Positions 1 to 5,728 of a stretch of 10,837 bases of DNA are shown in pieces (positions within the stretch are counted from its first letter, which is position 1; each line of letters begins with the position of its first letter). The notes below the pieces were generated by a model. That model did not search any database, was not told the DNA's origin, and saw only the letters and a program-made list of their open reading frames with translations. A program made the translations under genes and the position numbers. The stretch is from JAHJQQ01 sp964458835 (GTDB lineage: Bacteria; Pseudomonadota; Gammaproteobacteria; Thiohalobacterales; Thiohalobacteraceae): contig CAYWKV010000097.1 in the NCBI GenBank assembly GCA_964458835.1, positions 1 to 10,837 of the forward strand, read 5' to 3'.

Positions 1-1
1 G

Positions 2-325
2 CCCGCGCCGGCCGCGGCGCCTGCCCCCCCACCCGCAGCACCGGCAGCCGCACCCGCGCCCGCGCCGGCCACACCGGCGGCGGCGCCCCAATCCGGCTGG
101 ATCGTGCAGCTCGCCAGCCTGTCGAGCAAGGACAACGCCATGGCCCTGCGCGAGCGTCTGCGCGGCCTCGGCTACACCGCCTTCGTCGAGGAGACGAAGA
201 CCGCCAAGGGCGTCCTGTATCGCGTACGCGTCGGACCCGAACTGGAGCGCGCCAACGCGGAGAAGCTGCGCGACCGCCTGCAGGAACAGGTCGATCTGAA
301 GGGCCTCGTCACCAGCTATCCCTGA
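2..325 (+). CDS. dedD: SPOR-domain cell envelope protein, C-terminal part (DedD type), 5' end outside window
   Basis: Only the last 107 codons are visible; the frame is open to the left edge. The first 29 visible residues are almost only proline and alanine, a flexible linker. From about visible residue 32 (SGWIVQLASL) to the end lies one SPOR domain, with the usual opening aromatic-x-x-QLASL, the central LGYTAFVEE and the RVRVGP strand. SPOR domains bind septal peptidoglycan stripped of stem peptides. In DedD a short cytoplasmic tail and one membrane helix precede the linker, but those parts would lie upstream and cannot be checked. The neighbour cvpA supports the dedD assignment, since folC-dedD-cvpA-purF is a common gammaproteobacterial order. 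The GTG at 104 lies inside the SPOR domain and is not a start. Another SPOR protein at this locus is possible. Confidence 0.85.
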   Translation, partial: PAPAAAPAPPPAAPAAAPAPAPATPAAAPQSGWIVQLASLSSKDNAMALRERLRGLGYTAFVEETKTAKGVLYRVRVGPELERANAEKLRDRLQEQVDLKGLVTSYP

Positions 326-372
326 TGCCCTCTGGGGATGGGCGGCGGATTCCAGCCCACACGGCAGCCGTC

Positions 373-381
373 TGGTACAAT
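373..381 (+). promoter_or_regulatory. possible extended -10 promoter for cvpA-purF
   Basis: The 136-base gap between the SPOR gene and cvpA contains TGGTACAAT, which fits the extended -10 pattern TG-n-TAnAAT of sigma-70 promoters. No good -35 box lies 17 bases upstream (the hexamer there is CAGCCC), which an extended -10 can tolerate. Transcription would begin near 388, giving a leader of roughly 70 bases before cvpA. The rest of the gap is GC-rich with no clear terminator. The call rests on sequence match alone. Confidence 0.35.
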
Positions 382-461
382 CGGCGGCAGGCGGAAGCGG
401 CAAATCCGCGAAGGTCCCGTCGCCGGGCGATCGAACGGGCCACGACTACGGCGGGCGGGCA

Positions 462-986
462 GTGAACTGGGCGGACTATTTCATTCTGGGCCTGATCGGT
501 CTTTCGGCGCTGGTCAGCATCTGGCGCGGCTTCATCAAAGAGGCGTTGTCTCTGGCCACCTGGGTGGTTGCATTCCTGGTGGCCTTCGCGTTTTCCGACC
601 CGCTCGCCGACCTGCTGACGCCCTGGATATCCCTGCCGTCGGCGCGTGCGGCGCTGGCGATCGCGCTGCTGTTCGTGGCGGTGCTGTTGCTCGGCGGGGT
701 GATCGGCTACCTGGCGGGCCAGCTGGTCAGGAAGACGGGCCTGTCGGGGACGGACCGCATCCTGGGCACGGTGTTCGGCGTGGCCCGCGGAATCATGATC
801 GTCGCCGCGATGGTGCTGCTGGCGGGGTTGACGGCGCTGCCACAGGATCCCTGGTGGCGGGAATCGCAATTGATGCCACATTTCGAACGCGTGGCGCTGT
901 GGCTTGCGGATTATCTGCCGGTCGACGTGGCGGATAATGTCCAGTTCGACCGTCCGGCCCTGCCGGACACGGGTCTTTCGAGGTAG
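462..986 (+). CDS. cvpA: CvpA family inner membrane protein
   Basis: Encodes 174 residues, close to the usual CvpA length of about 160-190. Four hydrophobic segments fit the CvpA topology: roughly residues 5-20, 29-45, 62-85 and 105-125. Family signatures are visible: NWADYFILG at the start, WRGFIKEALSLATWV after the first helix, and TDRILGTVFGVARG before the last. CvpA was named for its need in colicin V production. It has also been linked to envelope stress and bile tolerance, but its molecular activity is not settled. The start is GTG at 462, the only one that keeps the conserved first helix, and its ribosome binding site is weak. The stop is 8 bases before purF, and the purF Shine-Dalgarno overlaps the cvpA end, so the two are probably co-transcribed and translationally coupled. 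Confidence 0.93.
   Translation: MNWADYFILGLIGLSALVSIWRGFIKEALSLATWVVAFLVAFAFSDPLADLLTPWISLPSARAALAIALLFVAVLLLGGVIGYLAGQLVRKTGLSGTDRILGTVFGVARGIMIVAAMVLLAGLTALPQDPWWRESQLMPHFERVALWLADYLPVDVADNVQFDRPALPDTGLSR
980..984 (+). promoter_or_regulatory. purF ribosome binding site overlapping the cvpA end
   Basis: GAGGT runs from the last cvpA codons into its TAG stop and sits 10 bases before the purF ATG. This is a good Shine-Dalgarno match and supports both the ATG at 995 and coupling of purF translation to cvpA. Confidence 0.6.
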
Positions 987-994
987 ACAGATCA

Positions 995-2509
995 ATGTGC
1001 GGAATCATCGGTATCGTAGCCCACGAACGGGTCAATCAGGCCCTGTACGACGGGCTCACCGTCCTGCAGCATCGCGGCCAGGACGCCGCCGGCATCATGA
1101 CCTGCGACGACAACCGTCTCTATCTCCGCAAGGACAACGGTCTGGTCCGTGACGTGTTCCATACCCGGCACATGCTGCGGCTGCTGGGTACCATGGGCAT
1201 CGGTCATGTGCGCTATCCGACCGCAGGCTGCGAATCCAGCGCCGAGGCGCAGCCGTTCTACGTCAATTCACCCTACGGCATCAGCCTCGCGCACAACGGC
1301 AACCTGACCAATGCCGGCGAGCTCAAGCGCGACGTGTTCCGCGAGGATCTCCGCCACATCAACACCGATTCGGATTCCGAGGTGCTGCTCAACGTCTTCG
1401 CCCACGAGCTGCAGCGCCAGGGCAAGCTGCGCATCGACGAGAACGACGTCTTCGACGCCGTCGCCGGCGTGCATCGCCGCTGCCGCGGCGCCTACGCGGC
1501 CGTCGCCATGATCACCGGCTATGGCGTGGTCGCATTCCGCGATCCCCAGGGCATCCGGCCGGTCGTGTACGGCAAGCGCGAGACCGCGGCGGGCACGGAC
1601 TACATGGTCGCCTCGGAGAGCGTCGCCCTGGACGTGCTGGGCTTCGAGCTGGTGCGCGATGTCGCACCGGGCGAGGCGGTGTTCATCACCGTCGACGGCC
1701 GGATCCACACGCGCCAGTGCGCCGAGTCCCCGCGCTACGCCACCTGCATCTTCGAATACGTCTACCTCGCCCGGCCCGACTCGATCATCGACGATGTTTC
1801 GGTGCACAAGGCGCGGCTGCGCATGGGCGACAAGCTGGCCGCCAAGATCGTGCGCGACTGGCCCGATCACGACATCGACGTCGTCATTCCCATTCCCGAC
1901 ACCAGCCGGACCTCGGCGCTGCAGCTGGCCAACACGCTGGGCATCAAATACCGCGAAGGCTTCATCAAGAACCGCTACATCGGCCGCACCTTCATCATGC
2001 CGGGGCAGCAGCAGCGCCGGAAGTCGGTGCGCCAGAAGCTCAATGCCATCGATCTGGAGTTCCGCGGCAAGAATGTCCTGCTGGTGGATGATTCCATCGT
2101 GCGCGGTACGACCTCGCGGCAGATCATCCAGATGGCGCGCGAGGCCGGCGCCACCAAGGTGTATTTCGCTTCAGCCGCGCCGCCGGTGCGCTTCCCCAAC
2201 GTCTACGGCATCGACATGCCGAGCCGCGACGAGCTGGTGGCCTACGGCCGCACAGTCGAGGAGGTCGCGGCCGAGATCGGCGCCGACCGCCTGATCTTCC
2301 AGGAACTCCCGGACCTGATCAGTGCCGTGCGCAAGGGCAACGACAGACTGACCGGCTTTGACTGCTCGGTGTTCGACGGCGAGTACGTGACCGGCGACGT
2401 CGACACCGCCTATCTCGAAGATCTGCAGAAGCAGCGCAGCGACAGCGCCAAGCAGGAGCGCCGCGACGCCGACGCCGAAGAAGTCATCGAGATGTACAAC
2501 AGTGCTTGA
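995..2509 (+). CDS. purF: amidophosphoribosyltransferase (glutamine PRPP amidotransferase)
   Basis: Catalyses the first committed step of purine synthesis in the cytoplasm: PRPP plus glutamine to 5-phosphoribosylamine, glutamate and pyrophosphate. The 504-residue product matches the E. coli-type enzyme (about 505). It starts MCGIIGIV, so the catalytic Cys is residue 2 once Met is removed and there is no propeptide, unlike the Bacillus type. The N-terminal nucleophile (Ntn) glutaminase domain covers about 1-235, with glutamine-site residues R73 (HVRYPT), N101-G102 (HNGNLTN) and D127 in place. The phosphoribosyltransferase domain covers about 255-470, with the PRPP loop VLLVDDSIVRGTTS at 361-374 (acidic pair D365-D366). 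The C-terminal tail after 470 is charged and helical. All key residues are intact. No purine repressor (PurR) operator was recognised upstream. Confidence 0.98.
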   Translation: MCGIIGIVAHERVNQALYDGLTVLQHRGQDAAGIMTCDDNRLYLRKDNGLVRDVFHTRHMLRLLGTMGIGHVRYPTAGCESSAEAQPFYVNSPYGISLAHNGNLTNAGELKRDVFREDLRHINTDSDSEVLLNVFAHELQRQGKLRIDENDVFDAVAGVHRRCRGAYAAVAMITGYGVVAFRDPQGIRPVVYGKRETAAGTDYMVASESVALDVLGFELVRDVAPGEAVFITVDGRIHTRQCAESPRYATCIFEYVYLARPDSIIDDVSVHKARLRMGDKLAAKIVRDWPDHDIDVVIPIPDTSRTSALQLANTLGIKYREGFIKNRYIGRTFIMPGQQQRRKSVRQKLNAIDLEFRGKNVLLVDDSIVRGTTSRQIIQMAREAGATKVYFASAAPPVRFPNVYGIDMPSRDELVAYGRTVEEVAAEIGADRLIFQELPDLISAVRKGNDRLTGFDCSVFDGEYVTGDVDTAYLEDLQKQRSDSAKQERRDADAEEVIEMYNSA

Positions 2510-2520
2510 GCCAAGGGCAG

Positions 2521-2529
2521 GGGCTAGGG
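2521..2529 (+). repeat. direct repeat GGGCTAGGG, copy 1
   Basis: The nonamer lies in the purF-metZ gap, within a slightly longer GGGGCTAGGGG. The same nonamer recurs at 3747-3755, across the metZ stop codon, and at 3944-3952. CTAG is usually rare in bacterial genomes, which makes the clustering stand out. Confidence 0.5.
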
Positions 2530-2554
2530 GTAGGACGCGGTCCTGGTGAGATTC

Positions 2555-2562
2555 GGGGGGGG
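2555..2562 (+). promoter_or_regulatory. G8 tract serving as the metZ ribosome binding site
   Basis: Eight consecutive G residues end three bases before the ATG at 2566, within the 56-base purF-metZ gap. They can pair with the CCUCC of 16S rRNA in several registers and are the only purine-rich stretch near the start. This supports 2566 as the metZ start over the TTG at 2506. Confidence 0.5.
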
Positions 2563-2565
2563 ACG

Positions 2566-3753
2566 ATGGATTTTGAACTGGACGACTACGGCTTCGACAC
2601 ACTGGCGATCCGCGCCGGACAGCGGCGCCCGGCCGAGGGCGAGCATTCCGAGCCGATCTTCCCGACCTCCAGCTACGTGTTCGGCAGCGCCGCCGAGGCG
2701 GCGGCGCGCTTCTCGGGTGCCCAGCCGGGCAACATCTATTCGCGCTTCACCAATCCGACGGTCCGCACCTTCGAGCAGCGCCTGGCGGCGCTCGAAGGCG
2801 GCGAATCCTGCGTGGCGACCGCCTCGGGCATGGCGGCGATCCTGGCGACCTGCCTCGCGTTGCTGAAGCAGGGCGACCACCTGCTGTCATCGCGCGCCAT
2901 ATTCGGCACCACGACGGTGCTGTTCAGCACCTACCTGGCCCGCTGCGGGATCGAGACCAGCTACGTGCCGCTCGCCGACCTCGATGCCTGGGCCGCGGCC
3001 ATCCGCCCGAACACGCGCATGCTGTTTCTGGAGACGCCGTCCAATCCACTGACCGAACTGGGCGACATCCGCTCCCTGGCGGATCTCGCGCATGCCCGTG
3101 GCTGCCTGCTGGTGGTCGACAATTGCTTCTGCACGCCGGCGCTGCAGCGTCCGCTGGAACTGGGCGCCGACGTCGTGATCCATTCGGCGACCAAATACCT
3201 CGATGGCCAGGGGCGGTGCGTGGGCGGGGCGGTGATCGGCGACAAGGAGCGCGTCGGCAAGGATGTCTATGGTTTCCTGCGGACCTGCGGGCCGACCATG
3301 AGTCCGTTCAACGCCTGGGTCTTCCTGAAGGGGCTGGAGACGCTGTCGCTGCGGATGCGCGCGCACAGTGCGAGTGCCCTCGCGCTCGCCACCTGGCTGG
3401 AGTCACATCCGCAGGTGGCGCGCGTCTACTACCCGGGTCTGCCGTCGCACCCCCAGCATGCGCTGGCCGCGGCGCAGCAGCGCGACTTCGGCGGACTCCT
3501 CAGCTTCGAGGCGCGCGGCGGCCAGCCGGCGGCCTGGCGGGTGATCGATGCCACGCGTCTGCTGTCCATCACGGCCAATCTCGGCGACGTGAAGAGCACG
3601 GTCACCCACCCGGCGACCACCACCCATGGCCGGCTGTCGCCAGAGCAGCGGGAGGCCGCCGGCATCGGCGACGGTCTGATCCGCGTCGCGGTCGGTCTCG
3701 AGGATGTCGCGGATATCCGCGCCGATCTGGCGCGCGGTCTGGATCGGGGCTAG
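2566..3753 (+). CDS. metZ: O-succinylhomoserine sulfhydrylase
   Basis: PLP enzyme of the Cys/Met metabolism family. It makes homocysteine from O-succinylhomoserine and sulfide, the direct sulfhydrylation route to methionine that bypasses cystathionine. The 395 residues from ATG 2566 match MetZ length (about 390-403). Visible motifs are the substrate-side YSRFTNPTVRTFEQRLAALE (58-77), the phosphate-binding ATASGMAAI (84-92), LETPSNP (155-161), VVDNCFCTPALQRP (183-196), and the PLP lysine K210 in HSATKYLDGQGRCVGG. The DGQGR after the lysine is, from memory, typical of MetZ rather than MetB or MetY. The C-terminal block TVTHPATTTHGRLSPEQREAAGIGDGLIRVAVGLED (346-381) is complete. Location 3' of purF matches Pseudomonas and relatives. 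The longer reading frame back to TTG 2506 overlaps purF and adds a low-complexity leader, so it was rejected. Confidence 0.95.
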   Translation: MDFELDDYGFDTLAIRAGQRRPAEGEHSEPIFPTSSYVFGSAAEAAARFSGAQPGNIYSRFTNPTVRTFEQRLAALEGGESCVATASGMAAILATCLALLKQGDHLLSSRAIFGTTTVLFSTYLARCGIETSYVPLADLDAWAAAIRPNTRMLFLETPSNPLTELGDIRSLADLAHARGCLLVVDNCFCTPALQRPLELGADVVIHSATKYLDGQGRCVGGAVIGDKERVGKDVYGFLRTCGPTMSPFNAWVFLKGLETLSLRMRAHSASALALATWLESHPQVARVYYPGLPSHPQHALAAAQQRDFGGLLSFEARGGQPAAWRVIDATRLLSITANLGDVKSTVTHPATTTHGRLSPEQREAAGIGDGLIRVAVGLEDVADIRADLARGLDRG

Positions 3754-3755
3754 GG
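3747..3755 (+). repeat. direct repeat GGGCTAGGG, copy 2, containing the metZ stop
   Basis: Same nonamer and orientation as 2521-2529. Its TAG is the metZ stop codon. Together with copy 3 it brackets the CACGGAA palindrome. Confidence 0.5.
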
Positions 3756-3800
3756 AGAACGGCACTTACTCAAGCCAAGTCGATGCCTGAAAAGAAGGTA

Positions 3801-3916
3801 GCCACGGAACCCACGGAATCGCACGGAAAGTATTCATTGCGTCAACCCGGCATCATCCCTCCGCGATCGGGTTTTCACGATAAGCCTTTTCCGTGTTGTT
3901 CCGTGGATTCCGTGGC
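3801..3916. repeat. large centred palindrome of inverted CACGGAA triplets
   Basis: The left arm (3801-3829) and right arm (3888-3916) pair at 25 of 29 positions. Each arm carries three CACGGAA heptamers: 3803-3809, 3812-3818 and 3822-3828 on the left, and complements at 3889-3895, 3899-3905 and 3908-3914 on the right. Start-to-start spacings are 9 then 10 on the left and 10 then 9 on the right, an exact mirror. An inner stem AACCCG (3844-3849) with CGGGTT (3868-3873) shares the same centre at 3858.5, leaving 14 unpaired bases on each side. It fills most of the 204-base gap between the convergent metZ and the 116-aa gene. No T tract follows, so it is not a classic intrinsic terminator. It resembles REP- or MITE-like dispersed intergenic elements, but one window cannot show dispersal. 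Confidence 0.85.
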
Positions 3917-3943
3917 CAGGAATGGATTAGGTAAGCGCCGTTC

Positions 3944-3952
3944 GGGCTAGGG
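3944..3952 (+). repeat. direct repeat GGGCTAGGG, copy 3
   Basis: Third copy of the nonamer, 27 bases right of the palindrome and 5 bases from the stop of the convergent gene. Confidence 0.5.
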
Positions 3953-3957
3953 CCGGG

Positions 3958-4308
3958 TTACCGGCAACTGCCGTTCATCGGCGTGATCTTGCCCACGCCC
4001 CAGTGTACGACGTCGCTGTAGGCGAACGGGATCCCGGGGATCAACCGGACGCCGGGACGCACCCGCACGATGTTCACCGTACAGCAGCTCTGTTCCGCGC
4101 GTTCGATCTTGTCGCCGTTGTAGCGCGGCAGGACCAGCAGCTGTTCGACCAGGTCGTCGTTCAATTGCAGTCCGCCGTTGACGCCGAGCAGATAGTAGGA
4201 CGCCCCGTTCGGGCCGCGCAGGACGCCGGCACCGAGTACGCGCATGGGATTGGGGCCCTCGTATTCATAGGGCTCGTAGATCTCCAGGAGATGCTTGTGC
4301 TCGCTCAT
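3958..4308 (-). CDS. small protein of unknown function, 116 aa
   Basis: I do not recognise a family. The frame runs from ATG 4308 to TAA 3958. AGGGGGA (4315-4321) lies 6 bases upstream of the ATG as a strong Shine-Dalgarno, and a TTGACA box lies further upstream, so this looks like a real expressed gene. The product is soluble with no signal peptide or membrane helix. The N-terminus is acidic and tyrosine-rich (EIYEPYEYEGPN, 9-20). The middle is glycine-rich (VLRGPNGASYYLLGVNGGLQLN, about 29-50), which may be a beta-rich fold. A vicinal cysteine pair sits at C75-C76 and a third cysteine, C115, is next to last. It converges on metZ and diverges from gckA. Base composition is like its neighbours, though both flanks are richer in A and T. 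A lineage-restricted conserved hypothetical is the most I would say. Confidence 0.75.
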   Translation of the reverse strand: MSEHKHLLEIYEPYEYEGPNPMRVLGAGVLRGPNGASYYLLGVNGGLQLNDDLVEQLLVLPRYNGDKIERAEQSCCTVNIVRVRPGVRLIPGIPFAYSDVVHWGVGKITPMNGSCR

Positions 4309-4314
4309 GGCCTG

Positions 4315-4321
4315 TCCCCCT
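4315..4321 (-). promoter_or_regulatory. ribosome binding site of the 116-aa gene
   Basis: On the minus strand, AGGGGGA ends six bases before the ATG at 4308. This is a near-ideal Shine-Dalgarno and spacing, and it fixes the start. Confidence 0.65.
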
Positions 4322-4342
4322 GAGCCGGTCTGCCTGTTCCGC

Positions 4343-4372
4343 AGAATGCACCAGAAAATTCAAGGCTGTCAA
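4343..4372 (-). promoter_or_regulatory. probable sigma-70 promoter of the 116-aa gene
   Basis: On the minus strand a perfect TTGACA (4367-4372) is followed after 18 bases by CATTCT (4343-4348). The latter is a weak -10 that keeps the A at position 2 and the T at position 6. The spacer is A/T-rich compared with the surroundings. Transcription would start near 4336, giving a leader of roughly 27 bases that contains the Shine-Dalgarno. Confidence 0.45.
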
Positions 4373-4390
4373 AGAGGATATTCATCGGGT

Positions 4391-4442
4391 TTGACGGACA
4401 TCGCGGCCGCTCGTAAGCCCATCATGATGAATGTTCGATAAC
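4391..4442 (+). promoter_or_regulatory. likely gckA promoter/operator region, boxes uncertain
   Basis: This A/T-rich stretch upstream of gckA holds TTGACG (4391-4396), a perfect 10-base palindrome CATCATGATG (4420-4429), and GATAAC (4437-4442), which could act as a -10. No pair of boxes has standard spacing: TTGACG would pair only with TAAGCC at 17 bases. A promoter is expected here because the flanking genes diverge, but I cannot place it firmly. The palindrome could be an operator half-site pair. Confidence 0.25.
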
Positions 4443-4453
4443 CACATAAAACA

Positions 4454-5704
4454 ATGATTCATTTCTCTCCCGACGCCGGCCCGTCACGAGCCCGCCTGCT
4501 GCAGGTCTATCGGGCCGCACTGGCCGCCGTGGACGGGCGGGCACGGGTCCGGGCGGCCCTGGCGGAACGCCGACCGCGCGGACCGGTCCGCGTGGTTGCG
4601 GTCGGCAAGGCGGCGGGCGCCATGCTGTCCGGCGCGTTCGACGTGCTCGGCGCGGAGATCGAGGCGGCGCTGCTGATCACCCGGCGCGGCTACGGTCCAC
4701 CGGACGGCACGCTGCCGCGGACCGCGTGCATCGAGGCGGGGCATCCGGTTCCCGATGCACGGAGTCTGGCGGCGGGGAGCCGTCTGCTCCGGTTCATCGC
4801 CGATGCGCCGGCCGACCGAGCGTGGCTGATCCTGATCTCGGGCGGTGCCTCCAGCCTGGTGGAGGTGCTGCCCGGCGGCATGTCGCTGGACGATCTGCAG
4901 CGCATCAACGACTGGTTGCTCGCCAGCGGTCTCGCCATCGGCGAGATCAATGCGGTGCGCAGGCGCGTCTCGCGCATCAAGGGCGGCGGTCTGGCGGCGC
5001 ATCTCGCCCGGCACGGCGCGGGCAGCGTGTCGGCACTGCTGATGTCCGACGTGCCCGGTGACGACCCCGGGGTGATAGGCTCCGGTCTGCTCCATGCGAC
5101 GGCGGAGGCTCTGCCGTCCGAACTCCCGGGCTGGCTGCGGGTGTGGGTGGAAGGTGCTGCGCCGGCGGTGACGACGGTCCTTCCCATCATAGACACCGCC
5201 ATCGTCGCCAATCTGGATACGGCGCTGGACGCCGCGGCACGGGCCGGCGCGGCCCTGGGGCTGGACGTGCAGCGCCATCCCGAACGGCTTGCCGGCGATG
5301 CGGCCGGGACGGGGCGGCGACTGGCCGCGGTGCTGTTGTCGGGACCGCCCGGTCTGTACATCCGGGGCGGCGAGACGACGGTGGTCCTGCCGGCGGCGCC
5401 CGGCCGCGGCGGGCGCTGCCAGCACCTGGCACTGGCCGCCGCGGAGGTCCTGGACGGGAGCGACTGCGCGCTGCTGGCGGGCGCCAGCGACGGCAGCGAC
5501 GGTGTTACCGACGCCGCCGGCGCGCTGGTCGACGGGATGACCCTGGCGCGCGGCCGCGGCCTGGGACTGGATGCCGCGCAGGCCCTGATCGCGGCCGATA
5601 CCGGCAGCTACCTCGCGGCGACCGGCGATCTGATCCACACCGGTCCGACGGGGAGCAACGTCAACGATCTGGTGCTGGCGCTCAAACCGGGCGCGCCCGT
5701 CTGA
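4454..5704 (+). CDS. gckA: glycerate 2-kinase (GckA/TtuD, MOFRL family)
   Basis: ATP-dependent kinase of the DUF4147/MOFRL family, which converts D-glycerate to 2-phosphoglycerate and feeds glycerate from glyoxylate or tartronate-semialdehyde metabolism into glycolysis. The 416-residue length is typical. The N-terminal domain shows VVAVGKAAGAML (47-58, with candidate catalytic K52), ISGGASSLVEVLPGGMSL (128-145), RRRVSRIKGGGLA (169-181) and LLMSDVPGDDPGVIGSGLL (195-213). The C-terminal MOFRL part shows YIRGGETTV (302-310), ASDGSDGVTDAAGALVDG (344-361) and GPTGSNVNDL (397-406). The family block usually reading GRNQE is here GRCQH (320-324), keeping the arginine but changing two neighbours. No Shine-Dalgarno precedes ATG 4454, though the N-terminus fits the family, so a leaderless or weakly initiated message is possible. 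Probably first gene of an operon with the next two. Confidence 0.9.
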   Translation: MIHFSPDAGPSRARLLQVYRAALAAVDGRARVRAALAERRPRGPVRVVAVGKAAGAMLSGAFDVLGAEIEAALLITRRGYGPPDGTLPRTACIEAGHPVPDARSLAAGSRLLRFIADAPADRAWLILISGGASSLVEVLPGGMSLDDLQRINDWLLASGLAIGEINAVRRRVSRIKGGGLAAHLARHGAGSVSALLMSDVPGDDPGVIGSGLLHATAEALPSELPGWLRVWVEGAAPAVTTVLPIIDTAIVANLDTALDAAARAGAALGLDVQRHPERLAGDAAGTGRRLAAVLLSGPPGLYIRGGETTVVLPAAPGRGGRCQHLALAAAEVLDGSDCALLAGASDGSDGVTDAAGALVDGMTLARGRGLGLDAAQALIAADTGSYLAATGDLIHTGPTGSNVNDLVLALKPGAPV

Positions 5705-5728
5705 TATCCTTCGTCCCTGACGAACGCA

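Noticed and set aside
2..88. Repetitive GC-rich stretch at the left edge, looking like a tandem DNA repeat
   Set aside because: In the correct frame it encodes a Pro/Ala linker leading into the SPOR domain. Protein-level low complexity explains it.
338..937. A 199-codon frame overlapping cvpA in another frame
   Set aside because: It is a glycine/arginine-rich shadow. The cvpA frame has the family motifs and membrane helices.
2080..2087. E. coli Chi-like octamer GCTGGTGG inside purF
   Set aside because: It is a coding-sequence coincidence (Leu-Leu-Val-Asp codons of the PRPP loop), and Chi sequences differ between lineages.
2506..2565. Upstream TTG start extending metZ by 20 codons
   Set aside because: It overlaps the purF stop and adds a glycine-rich leader lacking family similarity. 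ATG 2566 follows a G-rich ribosome site and gives the normal length.
3801..3916. The palindrome read as a CRISPR remnant or Rho-independent terminator
   Set aside because: The units are 7 bases with 2-3 base gaps and inverted in the second half, unlike CRISPR repeats and spacers. No T tract follows either arm.
3123..3950. A 275-codon plus-strand frame running from inside metZ through the CACGGAA palindrome
   Set aside because: It is out of frame with metZ, arginine-rich, and its end merely translates the palindrome. It has no plausible start signal.
5710..5724. TTCGT/ACGAA hairpin between gckA and the DUF455 gene as a terminator
   Set aside because: The stem is only five base pairs with no T tract, and the 24-base gap argues for an operon.
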